From the NCBI GenBank assembly GCA_944382705.1, contig CALWNE010000033.1, forward strand, positions 1 through 64,000: a stretch of DNA of 64,000 nt, written 5' to 3'. Below the pieces are notes generated by a model that was not told where the DNA came from, made no database searches, and saw only the letters and a program-made list of their open reading frames with translations. Positions within the stretch are counted from its first letter, which is position 1; every line of letters starts with the position of its first letter. Below, piece by piece: positions 35,710 to 44,195 of this stretch. The position numbers and the translations under genes are program-made. The stretch comes from an uncultured Allofournierella sp. GTDB taxonomy: Bacteria; Bacillota; Clostridia; Oscillospirales; Ruminococcaceae.

Positions 35710-36495
35710 TTAGTGACAGCTGCGCTCCATCTGCTGGCGAGAGACCTTTAAAGCACGCAGCAGGTAGCTGCCGCTATGCAGCAGCCACAGGCCGCCTACC
35801 AGCAAAATCAGCAGGTTGTTTGCGCCGCTCATCATGCTGAGCATCATAAGAAGCACCAGAACAACCGGGTAAATCATGGACATAAAGCGGAAGGTGGTAT
35901 AGGCACATTCACCAATCTGCTGCCGCTCCTGTTCGTCACAGCTTTGGTAGAATTTTTTCTGAAAGTTGTTGTCCAGGCAGTTGTTGGGTTTTTCCGGTGC
36001 AAGCAGGCTGTTCAGGCGAATGCAGCTTTGCTGGAGGGCTGTATCCCAGGCCAGCTGAACAGTCAGAGCAATCACTCCAATGATAGCCGCTAAAAGCTGG
36101 TGGCTGCTCAGCAGGGCAGGAAAGGCCATGGCAGAAAAACTCAAGATCCAAATCATGCAAAGAGTGGTCATGGAGATGGCCACATTCAGCCGGTGGCTTA
36201 ACAGGTCGTAGCAGGCTTCATCCTGTAAGGCTGCATCTTTCAGGGAGCGGCAGTGCAGGTACAGCAGGTTGGTAATAGCAAGGGGCACAAAGCCTGCCAG
36301 CAAAAACCAGAAGGAGGTTTTTTGCAAAAATGCGTTGAGCCACTGGCTTATGCTGCTAAGCTGGGGCGTGCTGCCGGCGGTTACAAAACCACCCACTGCG
36401 CCCAGCAGAGCACACAGCAGCAGGGTAATAAAGAACTGACGCCTTGGATTGGATTGCTTGGTTTTGCTGAAAGCAGAATTTGCGGATTGTTTCAT
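35710..36495 (-). CDS. DUF3169-like integral membrane protein
   Basis: 261 residues with six predicted TM helices, in pairs near residues 20-40 and 60-80, 105-150, and 205-245. The soluble stretch with FYQSCDEQERQQIGECAY resembles DUF3169 proteins, which are usually encoded next to a small XRE regulator, as here. ATG 36495 overlaps the regulator's stop by 4 bases and has GAGGAGG upstream. Together they form a two-gene autoregulated operon. Role unknown; stress or antimicrobial response is guesswork. Confidence 0.75.
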   Translation of the reverse strand: MKQSANSAFSKTKQSNPRRQFFITLLLCALLGAVGGFVTAGSTPQLSSISQWLNAFLQKTSFWFLLAGFVPLAITNLLYLHCRSLKDAALQDEACYDLLSHRLNVAISMTTLCMIWILSFSAMAFPALLSSHQLLAAIIGVIALTVQLAWDTALQQSCIRLNSLLAPEKPNNCLDNNFQKKFYQSCDEQERQQIGECAYTTFRFMSMIYPVVLVLLMMLSMMSGANNLLILLVGGLWLLHSGSYLLRALKVSRQQMERSCH

Positions 36496-36704
36496 GACGG
36501 TTCCTCCTCGGTTAAAAAAAAGATGGATTCCACAGGGGATTCAAATACCTGAGCAATGCGCAGGGCCAGCGTGATGGAGGGGTTATAGTCTCCCCGTTCA
36601 ATCAGGCTGATGGTCTGGCGGGAGGCCCCCACCAGGCTGCCCAGCTCCTGCTGGTTCAGGTTTTTTGCACAGCGCAGCTCCCGAACACGGTTTGTTAGCG
36701 GCAT
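36492..36704 (-). CDS. Small XRE family regulator
   Basis: 70 residues, essentially one HTH domain: NRVRELRCAKNLNQQELGSL, then VGASRQTISLIERGDYNPSI, then ALRIAQVFESPVESIFF. It is the 65-70 residue type typically paired with DUF3169-like membrane proteins. ATG 36704 has AAAGGAGATG upstream. It is first in the operon, and its promoter carries two near-identical palindromes, so it is very likely autoregulatory. Confidence 0.9.
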   Translation of the reverse strand: MPLTNRVRELRCAKNLNQQELGSLVGASRQTISLIERGDYNPSITLALRIAQVFESPVESIFFLTEEEPS

Positions 36705-36734
36705 ATTGGATGCATCTCCTTTCGCTTCCCTTAA

Positions 36735-36786
36735 TGATAACTATTGTTGTCATCCTCAGTATAGCGTTGACAACAATAGTTGTCAA
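36735..36786 (-). promoter_or_regulatory. Promoter and twin operators of the XRE/DUF3169 operon
   Basis: On the minus strand, TTGACA (36781-36786), 17 bases, TATACT (36758-36763). Palindrome 1, TTGACAAC-AATA-GTTGTCAA, covers 36767-36786 (the -35 and spacer). Palindrome 2, TGATAAC-TATT-GTTGTCA, covers 36735-36752, just past the -10 over the start site. This is a classic repressor layout. Confidence 0.85.
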
Positions 36787-36787
36787 T

Positions 36788-36817
36788 AAAAAATGACAAA
36801 TTTACTTGTCATTTTTT
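36788..36817. repeat. Inverted repeat upstream of the XRE promoter
   Basis: AAAAAATGACAA (36788-36799) and TTGTCATTTTTT (36806-36817). It shares the TGACAA half-site with the operators, so it may be a third site or a terminator. Confidence 0.55.
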
Positions 36818-36882
36818 CTGTGGGGTGCAATACCGGCACAGCTCAGAGAAAAAAGCAGGGAACAAAAAGCCCGCAGCGGCAC

Positions 36883-36925
36883 AAAAAAACAAGGCACCCT
36901 CATGGCCAGGGTGCCTTGTTTTTTT
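36883..36925. terminator. Terminator after the GT2 gene
   Basis: An 18-bp perfect stem (36883-36900 with 36908-36925) and a 7-base loop, with A7 and T7 ends. Confidence 0.9.
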
Positions 36926-36984
36926 GTTTTGAGGGGGTGCAATCGGTGCCAGAGATGGGGCCATGGGCAAACTGCACCCAGCGG

Positions 36985-37974
36985 TTACTGAATGTTGAAA
37001 GCCCGCTGTACCCGGTAGATGGCATAACGGAAGGTATCCACCACCAGCCATAGCTGGATGAGCAGGTAGTTGGGCAGGTTTTTAAAACGGAACCGGGGTT
37101 TTTCCAGCTTGCCCATAACCTTGAGTGCTTCCCGGAAACCCTGACCGTAGGCCGGGCCAAAGCCCCGCAGCCGGAACATCAGGGCTTTCAGCAGATAACC
37201 GGCGGTCAAAAAGGGCAGGTTGAGCACAAACATCAGCAGGGGCATATTTTTGTAGGGCAGCAAAATGCTGTTGCGCCCGCTCTGGATGCTTTTGAAGGGG
37301 TTGTAGCGCACCGCACCGGTGGTAGCCCCGCAGATGTGATAGCAGCGGGCGGTGGGGCAGTATACATTTTTGTAGCCCAGGCTGTTGCCCCGCCAGCTGA
37401 TATCCACATCCTCGTAGTAGGCAAAGAAATGCTCGTCAAACAGGCCGATTTTATCCAGAATGCTCTTGCGGTAGAGGGCTGCACCGCCGCAGGCAGAAAA
37501 CACCCGGCAGGGCTTGGTGTAGCGGCTGGCTTTCATGCCATCGCCCCGCTTGCAGGCAAAACCAAGCAGGGTTACATAGTCGCCGGCATCGTCCGCCAGT
37601 TCCCGCTCGTAGTGCCGAATCATCAGGCTGCTTACCGCAAAAATCCGCTCGTCCTGCTGGGCGGCGGCAATCAGCTGCTCCAGCCAGTCCGGCTCAGCAA
37701 AGGCATCGTTGTTGAACAGGGCAACAAATTCGCCCTTTGCAGCCCGAATGCCCTGGTTTACGGCATAGGAAAAACCGGTGTTCCGGTCGTTTTCAATGAG
37801 GGTGTAGTTAGGGCGGCCCACATAGCTGCGGGCAATTTCCAGGCTTTCGTCGGTGGAGGCATTGTCCACCACAATCAGCTCAAAGTCCTGCATGGTCTGG
37901 GCCCAGATGGATTCGATGGAGTCCTTGAGCCAACCGGCACCGTTCAGGTTGGGGATTACAACGGTTGCTTTCAT
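36985..37974 (-). CDS. Glycosyltransferase family 2 (rhamnosyltransferase-like)
   Basis: 329 residues. The GT-A domain starts KATVVIPNLNGAGWLKDSIE, with VVDNASTDES, the DxD equivalent FNNDAF, and the acceptor-side FDEHFFAYYEDVDISWR. These features match the WbbL/RfbN-like GT2 group that builds surface polysaccharides from nucleotide sugars. A C-terminal hydrophobic helix (about 240-265) suggests membrane attachment. ATG 37974 is chosen by family start; the ribosome site is weak (AAAGGCGG at 12 bases). Single gene with a terminator; acceptor unknown. Confidence 0.9.
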   Translation of the reverse strand: MKATVVIPNLNGAGWLKDSIESIWAQTMQDFELIVVDNASTDESLEIARSYVGRPNYTLIENDRNTGFSYAVNQGIRAAKGEFVALFNNDAFAEPDWLEQLIAAAQQDERIFAVSSLMIRHYERELADDAGDYVTLLGFACKRGDGMKASRYTKPCRVFSACGGAALYRKSILDKIGLFDEHFFAYYEDVDISWRGNSLGYKNVYCPTARCYHICGATTGAVRYNPFKSIQSGRNSILLPYKNMPLLMFVLNLPFLTAGYLLKALMFRLRGFGPAYGQGFREALKVMGKLEKPRFRFKNLPNYLLIQLWLVVDTFRYAIYRVQRAFNIQ

Positions 37975-38216
37975 GGAGGGCAAAACCGCCTTTCTTTGTG
38001 AGAGTAAAAGCAACGCCGCACAGTGGAGGTTCCTGACCTGCGCCGCAAATTTTTGTGAGATAAACCAAAAAGTGCAATCAGTTTTTGGTAAATTGGCTGG
38101 TTTTTAAGTGTGGTAAAACCATAGCACAAAAAATAAGGGGCAGACCATGGGGCTGGTTGCCCTAAATGATGCGGTGTTGCCGGAAGTAAAATCTTTTGCC
38201 ATTATAGCAAAAAAAA

Positions 38217-38265
38217 CAGCCCGGAGCAAGGCAGCCCACACAAGGTGGATGACTGCTTCGGGCTG
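38217..38265 (-). terminator. Terminator after the DUF4358 gene
   Basis: CAGCCCGGAGCA (38217-38228) pairs with TGCTTCGGGCTG (38254-38265), one mismatch, with the A-run 38209-38216 giving U's on the minus transcript. Confidence 0.75.
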
Positions 38266-38283
38266 GTTTGGTGTTTGCTGGCT

Positions 38284-38838
38284 TTACTGCTCCAGAGCCT
38301 GTTCCATGCTTTCCAGTACAGTGTTCTGGTCCTGGCACATAACCAGAACCACGGCGCCGTTTTTCAGGGTTTTAATCTGGGCGGCTTTGGCAATGGCGTA
38401 CTGGTCTGCCAGGTAGTTTTGCTGGGCAGCCTGCTGGGCCTGCACAAAGCCCTCCAGGGCTGTTTTTACCGCTTCGGTGCGGCCCTCGCTGGGCAGGAAC
38501 ACGCCAACGCCATAGGACTGCACATTCATGAGCGAAATACTGAAAGCGGCCTGGGTCACATCCTCCTGGCTCAGGCCCAGCATATCCAGGCTCAACTGGC
38601 CCTGGGTTTTAATCTGGTCCCCAGTCAGTTCCCCGGCGGTGCTGCCGGTGGCGTTGATGGTGCCGTTTTCCAGGGTGAATACCGGGTAGGCATCGTTCAT
38701 GTCCTCGGTGCGGCTGTCGGTAACGGCATCTACCAGCTGCTGAGTGGTATAGTTGGCAGCAGAAGTGCTGGAACCAGAGCAGGCGGTCAGGCCGAAGGCC
38801 AGCAGGCAGACGGCAAACAGTGCGGCAATTCGTTTCAT
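38284..38838 (-). CDS. DUF4358 lipoprotein
   Basis: 184 residues. Signal peptide with lipobox FGLTAC (Cys20). The mature part contains a DUF4358-like core: YTTQQLVDAV, then FSISLMNVQSYGVGVF and the helix EGRTEAVKTALEGFV. DUF4358 proteins are surface lipoproteins of unknown function in clostridia. ATG 38838 has GGAGGAGAG upstream. It lies 100 bases downstream of the Lrp-type regulator and may share its transcript. Confidence 0.82.
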   Translation of the reverse strand: MKRIAALFAVCLLAFGLTACSGSSTSAANYTTQQLVDAVTDSRTEDMNDAYPVFTLENGTINATGSTAGELTGDQIKTQGQLSLDMLGLSQEDVTQAAFSISLMNVQSYGVGVFLPSEGRTEAVKTALEGFVQAQQAAQQNYLADQYAIAKAAQIKTLKNGAVVLVMCQDQNTVLESMEQALEQ

Positions 38839-38940
38839 GGTAAACTCTCCTCCAAATACACAAACAGGCGGGGGTGTTTGGCTAGTGTGCCCCGGTATCT
38901 GCGGCGTATTCCGCCAAAGGGGCTTTGCATGGTATACGCA

Positions 38941-39399
38941 TCAGCAGGGGGATTCATTGCATTCCTGCGGCAATTCCTCAAAAAGGGGACTGCGCTCCAC
39001 CGGGGTGGAAAGGATAATCTGGGTGCTGGTGGGCCCCATCTGCTGAAATTGGGTGATAAGCTGTTCCAGGTCCTGCATATTGTGGCAGCTCACCTTGGCA
39101 ATAAAGCTGTGGCTGCCGGTAACATGAAAGCACTGGCACACCTGAGGGCATTGACGGGTCATTTCCAAAAAGGATTCCCGGTCGCAGGGAGCGATGGAAA
39201 CGCTGATGAGGGCGCCGATGGCCCGCTCCGGCTGGCGGCAAACCACCGTGTACCCTGCAATGATGCCCTGCTGCTCCATACGGCGGATGCGGCTGGATAC
39301 AGCAGGGCTGGTAAGCCGCACCAGCTGGGCAATTTCTTTAACGGGCATTCGTGCGTTCTGCTCCAGCAGGGCAAGAATCTGGCGGTCTAAAGCATCCAT
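38941..39399 (-). CDS. Lrp/AsnC family transcriptional regulator
   Basis: 152 residues. N-terminal HTH: MDALDRQILALLEQNARMPV, then KEIAQLVRLTSPAVSSRIRR, then MEQQGIIAGYT. The C-terminal RAM/ACT-like ligand domain follows (GALISVSIAPCD to HVTGSHSFIAKV). It would respond to an amino acid. AAGGAGG precedes ATG 39399. It begins 27 bases after hflX, so co-transcription is likely. The last 25 residues are Glu/Pro/Cys-rich. Target genes unknown. Confidence 0.93.
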   Translation of the reverse strand: MDALDRQILALLEQNARMPVKEIAQLVRLTSPAVSSRIRRMEQQGIIAGYTVVCRQPERAIGALISVSIAPCDRESFLEMTRQCPQVCQCFHVTGSHSFIAKVSCHNMQDLEQLITQFQQMGPTSTQIILSTPVERSPLFEELPQECNESPC

Positions 39400-39426
39400 G
39401 CAGCAATCCTCCTTTGTTTGGTTCCA

Positions 39427-40689
39427 TCAGGTTTCCAGCAGATAGTCCAGATAGCGGTACAGATCGCTGGTTTTAACAAAGCCCTCCAGGTACACGCCGT
39501 TTTCCCGGTAGTCCTCCACCGTTACGCTGCCCCGGCTGCGCATGGGCTCGGCCAGAGCCAGTTTATCGTAGGGGAGCAGAATTTTTACAGCCCGCACCCG
39601 GTCCGAAAGGGCGGCATCCAGTGCGGCCAGCAGCTGGTCCAGTCCCTGGCGGGTTTTGGCGCTGGTGAGCAGGATGTCCGGCTCAAACACGGCTCCGGCG
39701 GCCTGGTCGCACTTGTTGTACACGGTCAGCTGGGGGATTTCATCACAGCCCAGCTCGCTGAGTACCTGGTCGGTTACGGTCAGCTGTTCCTCCCGCAGCT
39801 CATCTGCTGCGTCGGCCACCTTTACAATTACATCAGAATAAGCGGCTTCTTCCAGGGTACTCTTAAAGGCTTCCACCAGCTTGTGGGGCAGGCGGCTCAC
39901 AAAACCTACGGTGTCCACCATAATTACCTGCAAGCCGCTGGGCAGGGTGAGTTTGCGGGCGGTGGGGTCCAGGGTAGCAAACAGCATATTCGCCTCCAGC
40001 ACCTCGGCACCGCAGAGGGCATTCAGCAGGCTGGATTTGCCCACATTGGTGTAGCCCACCAGGCTGATAACCGGGGTGCCGGCCTTCTGGCGGGCACGGC
40101 GGTTTTCGCTGCGGCGTTTTTCCAGCTCCACCAGCTTTTGTTCCAGTGCTTCAATGCGCCGGTGAATGTGACGGCGGTCGTATTCCAGCTTGCTTTCACC
40201 GGCACCTCGGCGGGCACCGCCGCCGCCGCCACCGCCGCCGCCCTGGCGGGACAGGCTTTCACCCAGACCCTGCAAACGGGGCAGCCGGTAGCGCAGCATG
40301 GCCAGCTCGGTTTGCACCTTGCCTTCGCCGGTTACGGCACGGCTGCGGAAAATTTCCAGAATCAGCATGGTGCGGTCCATTACCTCAATGCCCAAACAGT
40401 CAGAAAGATTGCGAATCTGGCTGCCGGTAAGCTCGCCGTCGTACACGGCAGTTTGGGCTTGCAGGTTGATGCAAAGCTCCCGGGCTTCCTCCAGCTTGCC
40501 TTCGCCCAGCATGGTGCCAGCCTCCGGCGCAGAGCGTTTTTGCACCACCTGCGCAACGGCCTGCATACCGTTGGCTTCGCACAGAGCACTCAGTTCCTCC
40601 ATGCTTCGGTCCATATCGTATTGACCCAGGTCCAGCCCCAGCAGTACAACGGGGACGGGCTGCTGGTCTTGCAGCAAAAGTTCACTCAT
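39427..40689 (-). CDS. hflX: GTPase HflX
   Basis: 420 residues. A ribosome-associated GTPase that splits stalled ribosomes. The N-terminal HflX domain contains ELTGSQIRNLSDCLGIEVMD and the GEGKVQTELAMLRYRLPRL block, then a Gly9 linker, then a coiled region. The G domain has LVGYTNVGKSSLLNAL, MVDTVGF and YNKCD. ATG 40689 has GGAGG upstream; the frame extends 80 codons further without a ribosome site or conservation. The uninterrupted polyglycine run is unusual in length. It has its own promoter with a 160-base leader. Confidence 0.95.
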   Translation of the reverse strand: MSELLLQDQQPVPVVLLGLDLGQYDMDRSMEELSALCEANGMQAVAQVVQKRSAPEAGTMLGEGKLEEARELCINLQAQTAVYDGELTGSQIRNLSDCLGIEVMDRTMLILEIFRSRAVTGEGKVQTELAMLRYRLPRLQGLGESLSRQGGGGGGGGGARRGAGESKLEYDRRHIHRRIEALEQKLVELEKRRSENRRARQKAGTPVISLVGYTNVGKSSLLNALCGAEVLEANMLFATLDPTARKLTLPSGLQVIMVDTVGFVSRLPHKLVEAFKSTLEEAAYSDVIVKVADAADELREEQLTVTDQVLSELGCDEIPQLTVYNKCDQAAGAVFEPDILLTSAKTRQGLDQLLAALDAALSDRVRAVKILLPYDKLALAEPMRSRGSVTVEDYRENGVYLEGFVKTSDLYRYLDYLLET

Positions 40690-40849
40690 GGTTTTATCCT
40701 CCAAAACAGGCAGGGCAGCATCCTTGCAGAGTGGCGCAAGGGGGGGCTGCCGGCTGCAAATAAACATCGTGGAACGCAGGGGCGCAAGGGTGGGGCGGGC
40801 GGCGGTGAACCGCCAGGGTTGGACAGCCTGCGCCCGGCTGCTAAGGTTT

Positions 40850-40878
40850 ATTATAGAGGGCGCAAAAGGCAGTGTCAA
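40850..40878 (-). promoter_or_regulatory. Consensus sigma-A promoter of hflX
   Basis: TTGACA (40873-40878), a 17-base spacer and TATAAT (40850-40855) on the minus strand. Confidence 0.85.
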
Positions 40879-40977
40879 ATATCCCCATTCTAAAGGGCTA
40901 AAAGCCCCAAAAAGAGGGGCAAGAAACATAGGAATCGGTGCGTTGTGACGGATTTTAAAAGAAAGGGCGAAAGCCAG

Positions 40978-41006
40978 TCGACAAGAGCAAAGCCTCGTGC
41001 TATACT
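40978..41006 (+). promoter_or_regulatory. Promoter of the MATE transporter gene
   Basis: TCGACA (40978-40983), a 17-base spacer and TATACT (41001-41006). Confidence 0.7.
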
Positions 41007-41058
41007 AGATTGAATTTTCGATTTTTTTTAAGGGCAAGCAAGAAACGAGGAATGTAGT

Positions 41059-42441
41059 ATGACCGTAAAGGAACCGGTGGCAAACCCCATCATCCATGGG
41101 GTGATTTGGAAGCAGCTGCTGCGCTTTTTCTTTCCTATTTTATTTGGGACATTTTTTCAGCAATTATACAACACGGTGGACGCCATTGTGGTGGGCCAGT
41201 TTGTGGGCAAGCAGGCTCTGGCAGCGGTGGGCGGCGGTACCAGCAACCTGGTGAGCATTGTGGTCAACCTGTTTGTGGGCATTGCAGCAGGCACCACCGT
41301 GGTGGTGGCCCAGAGCATGGGCTCCGGTGACCTGCAAAAGCTGCGGCGCACGGTGCACACCTCTGCCGCCATGGCGCTGGTGGGCGGCGCAGTGTTTACG
41401 GTGCTGGGCATTGCATTGGCCCGGCCAGCCCTTGTGGCCATGGATACGCCGCCGGATGTGCTGGACTATGCAGTGGAATTTCTGGTGGCCTACTGCCTGG
41501 GCATGATTCCCGCTTTCTTTTATAATGTGGGCGCAGGTATTCTGCGAGCCATGGGGGATACCAGGCGGCCGCTGTACTTTTTGATTGCTGCCTGTGGGGT
41601 GAACATTGTGCTGGACCTGCTGTTTGTAGCGGTGCTCCAGCTGGGAACCATGGGAGCGGGCCTTGCTACCATGCTGTCGGAATGGGTGAGTGCGTTTTTG
41701 GTGTTTTTATCCCTGAGCCGCAGCGAAGGCCCCGCCCGCCTGGAGCTGCGGGAGCTGCGGCTGGAATGGCGGGTTCTGGTGCCGGTTCTGATTGTGGGTC
41801 TGCCTGCGGGCCTGCAATCCAATATGTACTCTATCTCCAATGTGATTCTGCAAAGCTCCATCAACTCCTTTGGCACCGACACCGTGGCCGCCTGGACCAG
41901 TTTTACCAAGGTGGACAGCTTTTTTTGGATGATTATGAGCGCCTACGGTATTTCGGTTACTACCTTTGCAGGGCAGAATTTTGGTGCGGGGCTGTACCAG
42001 CGGGTACACAAGAGCGTGCAGGTTTGCCTGGGCATGAGTGCAGCCACGGCGGTGGGCATGAGTGCCCTGATGCTGGCTTGTTCCGGCCCGCTGCTGGGAA
42101 TGTTCACAAGGGATGAGCAGGTGCTTTCCATCGCAACCATGATGGCCCGGCACATGATTCCTTTTTATGTGACCTATGTGTGTGTGGAGGTCATGTCCGG
42201 CGCCATTCGCGGCTGCGGTCAGGCGGTGATTCCCATGGTGCTTACCGGCTGCGGGGTGTGCGGTCTGCGCATCTTGTGGGTATTCCTGGTGATTCCCTTC
42301 CACCGCAGCCTCTCCACCCTGCTGGCAAGCTATCCTTTAAGCTGGACCGTTACCAGTCTGTGTTTTGTGGCCTATTACCTGCTGGGGCACTGGATGCCCC
42401 GGCAAGGACGGCTGAAGCTGTGCCGAAAGCCCCAGGACTGA
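41059..42441 (+). CDS. MATE family efflux transporter
   Basis: 460 residues, twelve predicted TM helices. The N terminus has the MATE signature FPILFGTFFQQLYNTVDAIV followed by VGQFVGKQALAAVG. The second half repeats it weakly at GLPAGLQSNMYSISNVILQ. MATE proteins export drugs or metabolites using Na+ or H+. Substrate cannot be inferred. ATG 41059 has a modest GAGGA. Single gene, own promoter and shared terminator. No adjacent regulator is seen. Confidence 0.94.
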   Translation: MTVKEPVANPIIHGVIWKQLLRFFFPILFGTFFQQLYNTVDAIVVGQFVGKQALAAVGGGTSNLVSIVVNLFVGIAAGTTVVVAQSMGSGDLQKLRRTVHTSAAMALVGGAVFTVLGIALARPALVAMDTPPDVLDYAVEFLVAYCLGMIPAFFYNVGAGILRAMGDTRRPLYFLIAACGVNIVLDLLFVAVLQLGTMGAGLATMLSEWVSAFLVFLSLSRSEGPARLELRELRLEWRVLVPVLIVGLPAGLQSNMYSISNVILQSSINSFGTDTVAAWTSFTKVDSFFWMIMSAYGISVTTFAGQNFGAGLYQRVHKSVQVCLGMSAATAVGMSALMLACSGPLLGMFTRDEQVLSIATMMARHMIPFYVTYVCVEVMSGAIRGCGQAVIPMVLTGCGVCGLRILWVFLVIPFHRSLSTLLASYPLSWTVTSLCFVAYYLLGHWMPRQGRLKLCRKPQD

Positions 42442-42464
42442 GCAGTAAATCAAGCCAAACAAAG

Positions 42465-42506
42465 AAAGCCGCCTGGCTTCCGGTAATTCGGGAGCCAGGC
42501 GGCTTT
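42465..42506. terminator. Bidirectional terminator
   Basis: AAAGCCGCCTGGCT (42465-42478) and its complement (42493-42506), with an inner CCG/CGG pair, between convergent MATE and metQ. Confidence 0.85.
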
Positions 42507-42518
42507 TGGTTTGCTTGC

Positions 42519-43349
42519 TTATTTGGAGAACACGCTCAAATCAGCGGTCTTGCCCGGGTAGATGCCCATGGGCTCGTAGTGGGGAATAGCAACGGTTACA
42601 ATGTGGGTGCCCTGCTGTGCGTTGAAGTCGTCCAGATAGGGCTGATGCTGGAAGTAGTTTGCATCCAGGCTGCCATCTTCCACAGCGGTGTTGGGCATGA
42701 CATAATCGTCAAATTCCTTCACTTCCAGGGTTACATTGTACTGTGCCAGAATGGTGGCGGCGTAGTTCAGGATTTCTGCATGGGGGCTGGGGGAAGCACC
42801 TACCTTGAGGGTAACCGGCTCGGCAATGGTGGGGATTTCCAGCTCCTCTGCGCCCATGGGCATTACCACGCCGTCGTAGTTGGCGGCAATCCAATCCTGC
42901 ACATCCTGGCTCATGAGTACAGCGGCCAGAGCCTGTACGGCGGGGTCGTTTTCGTGGCCTTCCTTCACACACAGCACATTGCCGTAGGTCTGGGCGGCAA
43001 CGCTCTGGGAATCCTCGCTTACCAGAACGGTGTCATCAATGCCGGCACCGGCGGCGTAGTTGCCGTTGATGACGGCAAAGTCCAGGTCGGGCAGGCTGCT
43101 GGGCAGGGCGGCAGCTTCCATGGGAACAATGGTTACATGGTAGGGATTTTCGGCAATATCCCGTTCGGTGGCGTTCAGGCCAACGCCCTCTTTCAGGGTG
43201 ATGATGCCCTGGTCCTGAAGCAGCAGCAGAGCACGGGCACCGTTGGTGGCATCCGCAGGAATACCAATTTTGTACCCATCGGAACCGCCGCAGGCAGCAA
43301 GGCTCAGAGCCAGGCAGCCGGCAGCCAGCAAAGCAAGTAATTTTTTCAT
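42519..43349 (-). CDS. metQ: MetQ-family methionine-binding lipoprotein, circularly permuted
   Basis: 276 residues, normal MetQ length. Lipobox LSLAAC (Cys20). The binding protein captures methionine outside the cell for MetNI. The order of blocks is reversed relative to known MetQ/NlpA proteins. Residues 24-165 (GYKIGIPADATNGARALLLL, ENPYHVTIVPMEAAALP, AVINGNYA, DGVVMP) match the canonical second part. After a linker (GAEELEIPTIAEPV), residues 180-276 (LKVGASPSPHAEIL, FDDYVMPN, DANYFQHQPYL, EPMGIYPGKTADL) match the canonical first part. The protein ends just where the canonical chain would continue into DGYKIGIP. Both lobes are complete. ATG 43349 has AAAGGAG upstream. Last gene of the T-box operon. 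Confidence 0.93.
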   Translation of the reverse strand: MKKLLALLAAGCLALSLAACGGSDGYKIGIPADATNGARALLLLQDQGIITLKEGVGLNATERDIAENPYHVTIVPMEAAALPSSLPDLDFAVINGNYAAGAGIDDTVLVSEDSQSVAAQTYGNVLCVKEGHENDPAVQALAAVLMSQDVQDWIAANYDGVVMPMGAEELEIPTIAEPVTLKVGASPSPHAEILNYAATILAQYNVTLEVKEFDDYVMPNTAVEDGSLDANYFQHQPYLDDFNAQQGTHIVTVAIPHYEPMGIYPGKTADLSVFSK

Positions 43350-43370
43350 AGCGATAACTCCTTTTAGAGA

Positions 43371-43392
43371 AAGTCCGGCAATGGGCGGACTT
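43371..43392. other. Small hairpin between metI and metQ
   Basis: AAGTCCG (43371-43377) pairs with CGGACTT (43386-43392), just upstream of the metQ ribosome site in the 171-base metI-metQ gap. It may stabilise the metQ message so the binding protein exceeds the membrane parts. Confidence 0.4.
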
Positions 43393-43520
43393 TGGTTGTT
43401 GTAAAATGTAGCAAAGTCGGGCTCTTGCAAAGAGAGTCCGGTGCAAAACAAGCTGCACAAAGCCGAGAAAGCCGTACGCATCTTTCAGGCAGGCAGACTG
43501 TTTTGAAACAAAAGAAAAAA

Positions 43521-44189
43521 TCAGCGGTTGCGTTTATCCGCCTTGCGGGCCAGCAGGTTGCACAGGCTTTGAATCAGGCAGACCAGAACCACCACCAGCG
43601 CAACGGTGGCATACATAACATCGGTTTGATAACGCTGGTAACCAAACCGGAAGGCGATGTTGCCAAGGCCACCGGCACCCACAGCACCCGTTACGGCGGT
43701 GTAGCCAAAAATGGTGATGATGGTAATGGAAAGACCACGCAGCAGGCTGGGCACACTTTCGGTAAGCAGCACACGGGTGATAATCTGCCAGTTGGTGGCG
43801 CCCATGCAGCGGGCAGCCTCCACCACGCCGGAGTCAATCTCCTCCAGGCTTTGCTCCACCATGCGAGCCACAAAGGGAGCGGCCGCAATGGAAAGGGGCA
43901 CATTGGCAGCGGCGGCACCAATGGAGGTGCCCACAATCAGCCGGGTAATGGGCAGAACAAAGAAAATCAAAATCATAAAAGGAATGCTGCGGAACAGGTT
44001 TACAAACCAGCCGAACACAGCGTTAAAGCGGGGCGCCTCCATAATGCCGCCAGCCTTGGTGGTGGTAAGCAGCACGCCCATGGGCAGGCCAATGAGATAG
44101 GCCGCCAGGGTGGGGACGAAGGTCATGTAAAGGGTTTCCAGGGTGCCCTCCCAAAGAAGGGAACCGTATTGCGCAAAAAATTCCTGCAT
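43521..44189 (-). CDS. metI: Methionine ABC transporter permease
   Basis: 222 residues with five to six TM helices. The EAA loop is VVEAARCMGATNWQIITRVL. FRSIPFMILIFFVLPITRLI and the closing GYTAVTGAVGAGGLGNIAFR are MetI signatures. Start ATG 44189 lies 9 bases after GAGGAG, inside the end of metN; a TTG two codons earlier is the alternative. It forms the channel with MetN. Confidence 0.95.
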   Translation of the reverse strand: MQEFFAQYGSLLWEGTLETLYMTFVPTLAAYLIGLPMGVLLTTTKAGGIMEAPRFNAVFGWFVNLFRSIPFMILIFFVLPITRLIVGTSIGAAAANVPLSIAAAPFVARMVEQSLEEIDSGVVEAARCMGATNWQIITRVLLTESVPSLLRGLSITIITIFGYTAVTGAVGAGGLGNIAFRFGYQRYQTDVMYATVALVVVLVCLIQSLCNLLARKADKRNR

Positions 44190-44195
44190 AGTCAA

